This document shows, one piece after another, positions 46,837-58,900 of a DNA stretch of 64,000 nt (position 1 is the first letter of the stretch; each line of letters starts with the position of its first letter). The notes under the pieces are model-generated. The model did not search any database. It saw only the letters and a list, made by a program, of their open reading frames with translations, and was not told the origin of the DNA. The DNA comes from Gymnothorax reevesii (taxonomy: Eukaryota > Chordata > Actinopteri > Anguilliformes > Muraenidae), in the NCBI GenBank assembly GCA_029721435.1, contig CM056576.1, forward strand, positions 120,517,166 to 120,581,165, in the 5' to 3' direction. The position numbers and the translations under genes are program-made.

Positions 46837-47051
46837 CTCGCAGTGGTATAAAGGAGAAGATCAGTTATCTGAAGTCTCAATTACCCTTTCCAACGGAGAG
46901 CATTTAAACCTGGTAATCAGGGCATTTACTGGTAATTGTGGGGTTTTGAAGCTGAGAACTGAGGCCTTTGTTCCGAAGTTGAGAGGTTATTTTTGTGTGG
47001 CCTGACCACAGCTCTTATTGCCCAAGGTCTGACTGTCCTCTTTTGCATTGT

Positions 47052-47057
47052 CAGCTG
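47052..47057. promoter_or_regulatory. E-box CAGCTG upstream of chrng
   Basis: CAGCTG lies 216 bp upstream of the chrng start codon. Muscle receptor subunit promoters are classically driven by MyoD-family proteins at such sites. A six-base motif occurs often by chance, so this is only a candidate. Confidence 0.2.
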
Positions 47058-48754
47058 TCATGAAACACAGATGAAATCGCCAGTGGGAAATCTCAAAGGG
47101 ATTGTTAACTGTTTCCCTCTACTTCAGATTCTGAACAGTAGCATACCAAGGAAGAATTACATTCTGATGTCAGTTGCAGATGGTGCTAAGTGGATAGTTC
47201 GCAGAGGGATGGCTTCAGACAGCTGGTCTTTGGCCATTTGTTTCTATCCATAACGGTCATGAATGAATCGCATGGGAGATGAGTGGGAACTAAAAGCAGG
47301 GACAGGAAGCGCAGCAAAAAATGTCTGCATCTCAAATTATCCAAACAATATTTTTCTGTGTGCCGCTGAAGTCTTAAGGAGACATTCACAGACTCACAGT
47401 TGTTGACTTGTATAGGAATGAAACAGTATTCCCAATCACCATTATTTAGGCTACAGCAACAGAATCAGTTGCCCACAGTCATTTGTGTTTTCTTCATGAA
47501 GTCGTATTTGTTTTTCTTGCCTTCCCTGCGGTGTGGAGGAAAGAGAAAAGGACAAATGTGTAAAATGTAAAATAAGCAATTTGAATCCCCCCTCCTCCAG
47601 TCTGAAACAAATTTACACAAGTGTGATTGAAAAGGCTTCAAACGATATATCAAGGAACGGCAAACCTAATTAGAGATAAATCTTTGACTAAACCATCAGA
47701 ATTTTTATTATCGTCCCTAAAAAAAAAACCCACAAGCAGATATAATATTGATTCTGCGTCTGTTGACGAACACACTGTGAAATGAAACGTGAACTCCCTC
47801 TAGTGGTTAAATCTCTTCATGGCCAGAAAAGCTTGGGTATGTTATCTGTACAGTGGGGCATTTGTCCAGTTTTAATCCAGTGAAACACTGAGGTTTATTT
47901 ATTCTTATTTTTTGTAGTTTGCTTGTCAGATCAAATCAAATTGGACCTCAGTCACAATTTTAGGAATCTACTAGCCTTTGGACTGCATTTGAACTACGAT
48001 TTCTTTCGACATGCTGCCACTTCATGATAGCTAAGATCATTTGGATTGGACTGTTGTCTTTCCACTTTCCAAAGCAGTTTCAGCTGAGCTCAGGTGAAAG
48101 CAGTGGGCATTGTAATAGTCTGGTATCATAGAATGTCACATTTGTACAAGCAACATACATTTTTACCGACCCAAACTGAATGCAAAAACGGAGCAAGAAT
48201 TTTTGACTGTGAACATCCTATGGGATGACTGATTGCCTCGTGCTTGTTATGTGTACTCTTGATATAGCTGAGTTGCCGTGACATGACTTCACCGAGAGAT
48301 TGCAGGAAACTTTCACAAAATACTGTGACAGATGATTTCTAAAACAATATCACATTCTTTTGTTGCTTTTTAGTCCACTGGATGCACCTTCAGCATCTCT
48401 GTACTCTCAAACAGGCGTTGCTCGTTGTACCGGACAGTTTTTCACTGTAATCTGACTACATATTAACCTTGTTGTGATCACTTCCAGAACTGATATTTGC
48501 AGTCCGTTCTTGGTGAATTTACTGATTCATGGTTACCTCAATAGGTAATTCACACCTTCAGAGTTTTATACTGACAGTAAATACGGTCCATTGTGAAACT
48601 ACGGTGGCCGAAACCCTGACGTGCCTGCTAAACAAGCCTTCGTCCCATCAAACAGCAAAATATTCTGAGCTTGTTTATCTTGTACCAAGGTTGGATCAAA
48701 TAGACTCTGTAAGTGTTGATTTAACAGAAAAAAATTTACGGGGCACCCCACTCT

Positions 48755-48901
48755 AGACCCTCTCATGCATGAATTATGATTAACTCAGTTAGAATTTTTT
48801 TTACTAATATGCAGCAGTGCCCAAAATGGCAGGCATATAAAGAGAAAAAACACTTTTAAACAGCTGTACACTGTAGTGACCTCCATGCATGAAAGGGTTA
48901 A
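48755..48901. mobile_element. Small TTAA-type MITE, one end decayed
   Basis: The right end reads, on the minus strand, TTAACCCTTTCATGCATG. The left end is a decayed version (TAGACCCTCTCATGCATG). About 147 bp and non-coding. Confidence 0.45.
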
Positions 48902-49963
48902 AGTCGATGAGGCTTTATCTTTTAACTTTTTGAACAATTTCACGCACAACCCTGGGCATGTTGGTGTGTTGATTGGGCTGATAAGCACGTGCTTTGATCA
49001 CAAATTAAGGTCCATTATTCAACCAAGTATTGCCACCTTTTCAGATGTTAACAAATCATATTAATTTGTTTATGAGGAATATATGCTTTTAAATAGATAT
49101 GTTCTATAAAATGAGAAAGGAAGTTTTCATATAGTAAGACACCATGACATGCGTAACAGCAAATGTACAGACTAAGTCTACTGACGTCATTAGCATGTAA
49201 ATAATTTTATCGTTTCAATTGTATCACCATGACAATTGGGGTAAATAATACACTAATATTTATATAGATTTTCCATACAAAAATACATTTTTATATACAA
49301 ATAAATACGTTCATAATGAAAAATTTACAGTAAATTTACATTCAGCTCTTTTGCAACAGTTCAACCATTGCAAAATCGGCCATTTTGAATAACTTATTTC
49401 TGAATTAGCAATACAAGCAGACTTATAACTTAGATAAGAGGCAATTATAGCAGTTGGGAAAAGCAGTACATCAGCGAAAAAAAAAAAAAAAAAATCAGCA
49501 ATTCCCTATGCATTCAGCAGGCATACATCAAAACTTCAAATATTTATGAATTTGCTCCGCAGTCAGTGATTAGACTCTCAGAAAATTCTTCCGATTAACT
49601 GTCAAAAATTGCTGGAACAGCTTCAGCTTCGTTCCTTCCGCTCTGTTTGTCTGAGATTGAAGCTGAGGAGTGCAGCCAAGACAGAAAATAATGTCTTGCC
49701 CTTATTGTTTGATAATAAGCTTCAAATATTTGGCTAAATTCAATTCCCAAGATGGGTTTTATGTATTCTGCCTTGTGTCCAGCAGCAAGCCAGAATTTTT
49801 ATATGTCTGAGTTATTTTCCATAAAGATGAGCAATTTCTTCTGCGCTTGTATGAAGTCAGCAGTCCTTGGAGAAAGACTCTCCTGAAATACTTCTGAAGA
49901 ACTCAGAACATCCCCACCGATGACTGTCCCTGTTGCTGGGATTTGTGTCCCATTTCGGGAGGT

Positions 49964-52900
49964 CTATGCCTTGAGTGCGTCCAGCGCCATGGCAATGACA
50001 CGGGGCATGCTGCGGTAGAACGCCTCGCTCTCCAGCCCCACCAGGCTGTAGAATGTAATGGGCTGACCCGCCGCCGTGGCCCGGATTCGAGCCTCGTACA
50101 GGCCTCGCTCATTCTTAGAGGCCAAGTCCACCAGCACCTACAGTCAAACAGCAAAAAGTTAGCCAACATGTCGAAACTAAACTGATATGACTATAAATGT
50201 ATTACTGAGTTACTAATGTTCGATCCACTTAAACTTGCGGCCTAGTCAACAGAAAATTATCATTTGTTTCACTTCCCTTTCCATGTTGTCAATAAATGAA
50301 GACTCAAGTGTCCCCAGTAAGGATTACCTCTTGGAAGTTCATATTGAGGTTTTTGCTTGGGATTTTTAGGACCCAGTGGTACGTCTGTCTGACCAAATTG
50401 ACTTGCTGTGTTGACTCCACAACACCTGGGCACACTGTCAGAAACACAAAGACAAACACTTTATTATTATCTTTGTGTACTAAGATCAGAACATGAGAAA
50501 CAGTGTTGTTTCCCCTTTTTATATAGGGGTAGTGAGTCCACTTTTACTCTCTAGGTGTCAGATATTGACATTTGGTGCAGATGCCCTGGGTGTCAGTATA
50601 TAAAGAAGTTCTTTTGAGTCACTGTTGGACGCCATGGCATTTGCATAGACTTCGATGCAAACCTAAAAGTGCCAGTATTTGGCAACAATGGTAAACATGA
50701 CACAAACACATAGTGGTCAACAATCGAAAAAGTGATTACTAGCCTACTGTGCTAAACAGTGCACCACTGCACTTTCTGGCGGGAAGCCTCTCTAAGACAT
50801 AGTTAAAATTTCAAAAAGGTACATTTTAATTGAAGCCATGATCTCTTCTTAAACATAAACAAGCAGTTTTGGTGCCTAAACCTTAAGAATTAATTTTGAT
50901 TTGAAGAGCCATTAGATGATGGCTTATCTCCTCAGCCTCATCAATATTTTAAAAGCGAAAATTTCCAAAATACCAAAATGCAGTACTCCAGCACATGCTT
51001 GATTGGTTTTTCACACATTCCAAATAATCCTGTAGAGCTTTATGATAAAACATGTAAACTAAGAGAGTGGAAGGGATGCTGGGCTATTGATTTTGGAGTT
51101 ATGACTATTGGTTTTTGCTAAAGGGCCAAGTATGGATGGACATACACCAAATTTGGGGCACTTGAGTCTAATGGCTTGTAGATGAGGGATTGAATGTTTG
51201 GTGATGATTGGACATTGCATTCAGGAGTTCAATCTTATAGCAACGGAGGCCACTCTCACAAAATTTATGGGCTTACTTGGGCCACATCTTTCAACATAGC
51301 AACTTTCTGCTAATTACACTGAAGGATCTGAAATGTTGTGTACAAAAGTCCATACCAATTGTTTGCACTGTGTAGGAGGAGATGGACTTTAAAGGTCACA
51401 ATGGTATAAAATCTGCTGATATACAAATGGGCGTGGCTCATGTGGATAGAGTCGAGCAGAACCACGGAATCCAACAAGAAATAATTTTGTTTCTGAGACC
51501 TAAAGTGCATAAGTTAAATGCCAAACCCTAAAGTTTGTTGTCCCCTTGCCTCCTTCAGGTGAATTGATTGAAAAAGTCCAAAATAGCAAAAGGCACTGCT
51601 CCAGCACATGGTTGTTGGTGTGTGACTTTGGATGGAAAATATCAAATGGTTTTCATGTTATGCCCTTAAATATGTAAAAAAAAAACAAAAAAAAAAAAAT
51701 AGAACAGAAAGAGTGATAACTATACCCCCCCCATTATTAGAATTAGAAGAAAAATTCTTCACCTTTGTTGTTCACCCCAGACAGCTGTCTCTTCTGTAGA
51801 CCTCTGCGTCTTCTGGGTTCTAAAAAAAAAAGGCATACTGTCATTCGATTTTATATAACACAAGCCAACATTTCAACCGTCCAAATTTTCTTTTGTCATG
51901 TGACCTGAGTACAACACTATTTGATCATGTCATTGCTTTGCTTGGATTTATAACTTGAGTCTTAGCATTAAATGGAGACCAGTCAGATCTGTGCATGTAC
52001 TTTTCCCCAAGAAGCATTCCTATGAAACCTGAATCAGTTAATGCTCTTGGAGAACTCTTTCACTTGGGCCATGCCAGCTTGCTAGAAATTCAGAGTTAAA
52101 CAGTGCTTAGCTGTCTTCAGAGTGGCTGAGAAGCTTTGAGAAAACTTGTATCACCACTACAAGGCTCACAAAGGAATTGCAATGCAAAGAGGGCTGAATA
52201 AAGCAAAAAGTCTCTGTATCAATGAGATTTGTAAGACACTTTTGAGACATGAATGGTGATCCAGATATCAGCCTCCGCCCAGGAGAACCACCCAAAGCTC
52301 ACCTGGGTCATATGTGCCCCAAGCTTGTCTAATAAGTCAATTACAATTACTGAATGATAGGCAAGGAGTCAAATATGAATTCACTGCTAGTTGTCGACCC
52401 TCTATTTAGTTTTTGCTACATGAGTGCCAGCTGAGTGTATTATACTGCAACTTGCCAGACCTCTCCTATTAGTCCACAGACTACTAAGACCACCAAGCAG
52501 AACAATCTTCTGTTAGAGTCTTGATGGCTAACTACTCACTTATTAAACAACTGTTGCAGTGCACTTCTGCCAGAGGCTCCCCAGTCCCCATGTAACACAT
52601 GTTCTCTCTGCATGACCCTCCTCAGGATGCCATGTATTGTGTGCCCAACCGGGCCTTCAGTCTGTCTTCAAGTTCTCTGTAGCTTTTTGTCCACATACAG
52701 ATGCCTCTGCCAGCTCGTTATTTGGTTTTTAGACTAATTAAGTTAAACCGAACTTGGAGGCCATTCTGAGGCACAATTTATTGAGCACCTTAACCCATAG
52801 GAGTCAGAATCTTTCACTTTTGGAATTCACACAACACCATAACACCTTCGACCCGAAAATGTATTATTTGCTGTCGACAAGCCATATGCAACATTTGAAC

Positions 52901-55900
52901 AGAACGCATCCAAACTCCAGCAATAAATTAGTAACATGCTCCCTCTAGCCTTAGCAAAAGGTGTGGCTCTCCACCCAAGGCCTTCCTAGTTGGAATCACA
53001 GGAGCTTGACCCCTGCCTCATCAATCTATTCAATGTTCTTCACCACAATCGACCTTTGGTGCACCTTCTCCCGTTGTCGTAGGGCCACCAGACATTGTAT
53101 GTGTCCAAGCTCAAACTCAAAGTCACCAGGCCCTTTTTGTCATATCATCAGCTCTGCCTCAGGGTCTCTACCTCTACCTTGGGATCCATACGCAGTCTCA
53201 CAAAAAGAATGAAATCGGAAAAACTGGTAAGGATTTGCCTCATCCATTGACTGCAGAGAGCATTATGGCCTCAAATGACAATAACATGCTTCCATCCATG
53301 ACTGAAATCTTTTGATCTTTCCTTTCTAGATTGTAACCCACAGGTCAAGATTCTCGACAAGGACCTGGAAGGTTAATGGTTCAAGCCCCAGTTTCACAAC
53401 AATATGGTAACTACAGCTGTTATGCCCTTGAGCATGGGCCTTAACCCTACAAAGCACCAGAAAGATAAGACCCAGCTAAGAAAAATCAACTATAAGTTGC
53501 TTTTGGTAAAAGCATCAACTCAATATCAGAATATTTTTATTAATATTATCATTATTATAAGATTTGCAGAGTGGCCAGGGAGATATTAGAGAATGAGACT
53601 CTCAGTTACGCTTGAGGGCGCACATTAATAGGGTAGTTGAGACAGTGAGTTGCACTCATTGGATGTCAGTGAGTAATACGTTTTGAAGGGCATTACTCAA
53701 GAATGTAATAAGAGACTCATCATCATAAGAAGCTCTTTTTAAGAATGAAACTTACCATTTTGCCTTCCGGGCAGGGAATTGTTGTAGAAAGGATGAATTG
53801 TGGGAGAAGACAGGTCTGGGGTGGGAGAAGGTAGTGCATTGTCAGTCCCAACAGAAGCGATGTTACTGCCTTCTTGAAAAGCAGACCCTTCGCTCAAATT
53901 ACCAGATGTGAGTCCGGGGCTTAACCTGGACTGGAGCTGAATGATCGCAGAACGGTATTCTTCATCAAGCTGACGAAGAGTGCCATCCTCTGCCTGGGAT
54001 ACAGGTTACACAATTAGTTGGCGAATAATACACCTCAATTTTGCTACACAGTCCTGAACTAGCCCATAATTACCGATTTGAGATAACTTTTCTGATACCG
54101 CATCTGGAAAAGTGATATTAGCCATCATTACATTGCAGGTATTTATTTGTTGCTTGTATCCATAGCCACCGATTACAGCAAGTAGGGGCCAATCTCCCCC
54201 ACCAGAAGCAATGCAGGATTGGGACCTTGCTAGCGGACCAATGCACTGATCTTATGGTAGTTACATCGGGGCTTAGACAACTAGAGTCTGAGTCAAATGT
54301 GCTAGCCTCAAGGCTACAGGCTGCCCCTATCATCTCATTCAATTGATTTAGACACTGCTTATGGAGGACATCAAGGAAGTATTCTAAAACATGAACTAAT
54401 TCAAGAAGCTCAATATTCTTATGTTTTCTCTAATTGGTTATTGTTGTATGAAAGCCCTTATGTTCCTAAATATTTACCTGTAGAAAAAGCGTCCTCTCTT
54501 TAAATGATGGTTTTTGGTCTTGGCCCATTGGATTTCGGTCCTGCTCCTCAGCCATGCCTCTCAGGTAACTGACCCAATCATCCACAAGGGGTCCAATGTT
54601 CTCGAAAAAATGAGGTGAGTGAAGTCTGTCTTGCGGTGATATTGTCACCCCTACCTGCTCTTTTGAAGAAAAATACACCCATTAACCAATGTAACGTGTC
54701 TCCTCCTGCAATTTATTCATTTATTTTCACTCACTTGTGGGATATTATACTTTGTGATCTGCCGATGATTTATTGGAACATATATTCTACAACCCCAATT
54801 GAATCACCAATTACAAAAACCTCATAAGTCACACTTGACTTGACTTGTGGGGTTTTAGTAATCAGTGCTTCAATTCTGAAATAGTTGGGATAAAGTGACT
54901 TGACTTGTGGGGTTTTAGTAATCAGTGCTTCAATTCTGAAATAGTTGGGATAAAGTGTAAATTGTGAATAAAATCAAAACACGGTGACTTTCAAATCACA
55001 CCAGGTAGTATTTTATTCACTATAGAACAGAGATAACATTGCAAATGTTGAAACTGAAAAATTTTACAATTTTATCCACAAAATGAACAAATTTGATGGC
55101 TGCTACAGGTCTCAAAAAATTTGGGACAGGGGTCTGTTTCCCATGGTGTAGCATCCCCTCTTCTTTTTGACGCAAAGTGGGGGCGTCTGGGCATTGAGGA
55201 GACAAGTTTCTTGAGTTTAGCCATTTGAATTTGATCCCACTCTTGTTTAATACAGGCTTCCAGCTGCTGGAGAGTTTTGGTCTCCTTTGACGGACTTTTC
55301 GTGTAATTATGCACAAAATGTTCTCAATCGGTGAAAGATCAGGACTGCAGGCAGGCCAGTTCAGCACACGGACTCTTCTACTACGAAGCCATGCTGTTGT
55401 AATGGATGCAGTATGTGGTTTTGTATTGTCCTGCTGAAATACACAAGGCCTTCCCTGGAATAGATGTCTTCTGGAGGGGAGCATATGTTGCTCAAAAACC
55501 TCTATATACCTTTCAGCATTCATGGTGCTTTTTAAAACATGCAATTGTCCCACACCATATGCAATAATGTTTCCCCATACCATCAGAGATGCTGGCTTTT
55601 GAACTGAACACTGATAACAGGAGGGTTGGTCTCTCTCCTCTTTAGCCCGGAGGACACGACGCCCATGAATTCCAAAAAGAATGTCAAATTTGGACTCGTC
55701 TGACCACAGAACACTCTGCCACTTTGCTACAGTCCATTTTAAATGAGCTTTGGCCCACAGAATACACAGAATGTCAACAATGGCTTCCTTTTTGCATGAT
55801 AGAGTTTTAGGTGGCATCTTTGGATGGCACGGCGGACTGTGTTTACAGACAGTGGTTTCTTGTAGTATTCCTGGGCCCATTTAGTAATGTCAATGACAGA

Positions 55901-58900
55901 ATCATGCTGGTGAGTGATGCAGTGGGGTCTGAGGGGCCGAAGATCACGGGCATCCAGTAAATGTCTTCGGCCTTGTCCCTTAGGCACAGAGATTTTTCCA
56001 GTTTCTCTGAATCTTTTGATGACGTTATGCACAGTCGATGATGAGACTTCAAAAGCCTTTGCAATTTGATGTTGAGGAACGTTGTTTATAAAGTATTTCA
56101 CAATTTTTTTATGCAAGCCTTCTTGGGGAGCCTCTGGCCATCTTAACTTCTGAGAGACTCAGCCTCTCTTAGACATCCCTTTTATAGCCAATCATGTTAC
56201 ACACCTGATGCCAGTTAACTTAATTACTTGCTAAATGTTCTTAAAGCTGATTCTCTTATATATTAATTTCTTTTTCAGCCCTTTTTTGCCTGTGTCCCAA
56301 CTTTTTTGAGACTGGTTGCAGTCAGAAAATTTTAAATAAGATCATTTTGTAGATGAAAATGTAAAATGTCTCAGTTTCAACATTTGAAATATTATCTATG
56401 TTTTATTGTAAATAACATTTTGGCTCATGTGACCTGAAAGTCATCGCATTTTGATTTTATTCACAATTTACACTTCGTCTCAACTATTTCGGAATTGGGG
56501 TTGTATATAAAAAGAAAATATCCACATGGAAATTTGCATTTGCCATGCCAACAAGTGCGTGAACAAAAATGCCGTCATAAGTTTTCCTCTGGCCTTTACG
56601 AAGCTGAGCAACTAAAAGAGTTGTGGGTAAATTACCCGAGGGTCATGTTTTTTTTCATAATTTTTAAAATAGCTTGAACAATTTGAGAAGTCTACTTTTT
56701 GCCTGTTGAGCAGTTTCGAAAATATGAAAAATATGAATATGTACCATTAACCCAATGAAACTTACAATGGCATCAATGGCAACCTTTGAAACCTCAGGCC
56801 TGTTTTGAATTTTGGTGGCAATCCCACAGTTCCCAGTAATCCCAAATATGTCTCGTTGAATTACAGGGAGATGTATACAATGATATACAACAGCAAGATA
56901 TTTTCCATTTGATGTAACGCTGTGGCTATGAAAGCATAGCATACTGGGTCCTCGGTTTGAATATTTCCCTCAATATAAGTAAGATGTAGCTTCAGTGAAG
57001 CACTGCCAGAAGCAGATATCAAATATATTTGTGACATTGTCCTAAAAAAAATTTTTTTTCTGACTGTGATCAGACTTAATGGAAAACTTGAGTGAAAGTC
57101 AGAGTTTATGGGGTTAACTGTGCCATTTTGAGTGGCCGGGGAATCTATGCCATTGAGGTTCTGTTATAATTGGCTGAAGGACTCAGCAGTATAACCAGTT
57201 TTGATTTCCCCCACTGACAGTGTTGGGCAGTGGTGTACCTGCTTGCGCTGGTGCCTGCCGGCGCTCCCGACCAGGGAAGGCGGTGCTGTAGATGTGCTCC
57301 ACCAGCTGGGGCAGGGTTTGTGTGAAGAATGACAGGTCCACCTTCTCCCTGATGTAGTCCTCTGCCCGCTGCAGCAGGTCCAGCAGCATCTGCAGGAAGG
57401 AGCGCAGTTCTGCCAGTGATAGACACAAAGTGCCAGCCAATGAGAGTGATTCATTTCAAAATGCAGTGCTCAGACCAACCAATCAGCAAGCAGCCAGCAG
57501 TGCAAAGAAGTGTCATCTCAGACTCACACACCACAACGTTTCCAGCTGGAGTTAAATGTAGTCTTATAAATGCATTTAGTTTGTGGAACTCATAAGGTAT
57601 AATTATTTTTATTATAGTTCCATAAAAAAAGAGAAATATTTCCAAGCAAGAATTCCGATTATAAAAACTGATTATAGTTATAACAGGATAAATAAAAAAC
57701 AATAAAAAACACAACTCTTAAAAAAACTGCCAATAAAATATGCAATAAAATATGCCTTTCCCTGACATCTTTTGGGTAATAATAACCAAGTATTTTCAGA
57801 TAGCTTTTCATTTAGTACAAGAAACTTAATTTGGGAAGTGCAAAGGATGCTTTTATTGTGTTTAACAGTTTGCAAGGTCGATATGGAACAATGAAGGACA
57901 CTCACGGCATTTCTTGTAGCGGTTTTGACACTGGTCTTCCGCCATCCTGGTGCAAGCACTTTCACCCTGAGATGGAGGACAGGTGAGGGTGTAGAAGCGA
58001 CACATAGACCTGAACTCTGACCTCCGCTGCTCGTCAGTTAGTTCAGTCGTCCGCAGCAACTCTGGACACGTAGGTTCCCGGCTCCAAGAGGACTCTTATG
58101 TGTAAACACAATGCACAGCTTTGGATCTCGACTGAATCATTAAATGGTCCCTTACATTTGCCCTCGCAAACTTGCCACCGAATTTGCATTCAGTCGGCCA
58201 TTAGTAATAAAATTCAAAGACCTTGCTGAACTTGAGAGTCTGCTATACAAGCGTTTGCAGCTGGACATGCTGAAACTGACGCAAGGACACAGATCCAGAA
58301 CAGTCTTTTTACTCACTCTGAATCTCGGCATGAATCCAATCAGCGAAGGCAGTGACCCGAGTGTACACCCCAGGTTTCCCCTTCTCTCCGCAACCATCAC
58401 CCCATGAAGTAATGCCGTACAGCTGAAAGCGCCCCGACACTCTGTCCGCGTATATCAGGGGACCCCCAGAATCGCCCTATGGGGGAAGCAGAGGGTTTCC
58501 GTGTGATGGCGCACTCCATAGCAATTTTTAATCAAGAGTCTAAATTTTAAAGAGCTTGAGGAGACAATAATCCACAACTTTTGCAGTATTTGTCGCGATT
58601 TTATGTCAAAACAATTTGAAACGGAACACTGTTGCATTAAATGAAGGGCAGTGATTGAGAATTACAATATAAAGGACTTACCTGACAGGAGTCAATGCCC
58701 CCTGAGAGATAGCCAGCACAGAACATAGTATTGGTGACCAGTTCCTTCCCCAGTGTGTTCCGACAGGTGTTTTGGGGGAGGAGCGGGACCTTGGCTTCAA
58801 TAACAACATCTGCTGGAGGACCATCTAGAGACCGACCAACAGAAGACGTAGAAAAACAAAGAAGCAGCACTGATTGAAAGGCAAATAAAGAAGAGAAAAC

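Larger units (their letters stand above)
46837..49963. other. Interval between chrng start and prss56 stop (chrng promoter side)
   Basis: No coding exon is seen in 3.1 kb. In the human neighbourhood CHRND lies at this position, but I find no second acetylcholine receptor exon here. The half near 46837 should contain the chrng promoter. A TTAA-type fragment at 48755-48901 and a poly-A run near 49480 are the only repeats noted. Confidence 0.5.

Noticed and set aside
55020..55880. 286-codon frame, the longest in the window, as a host gene
   Set aside because: It contains the Tc1 DD34E motifs and lies between Tc1 terminal repeats, and its C-terminal end is frameshifted. It is transposon-derived.
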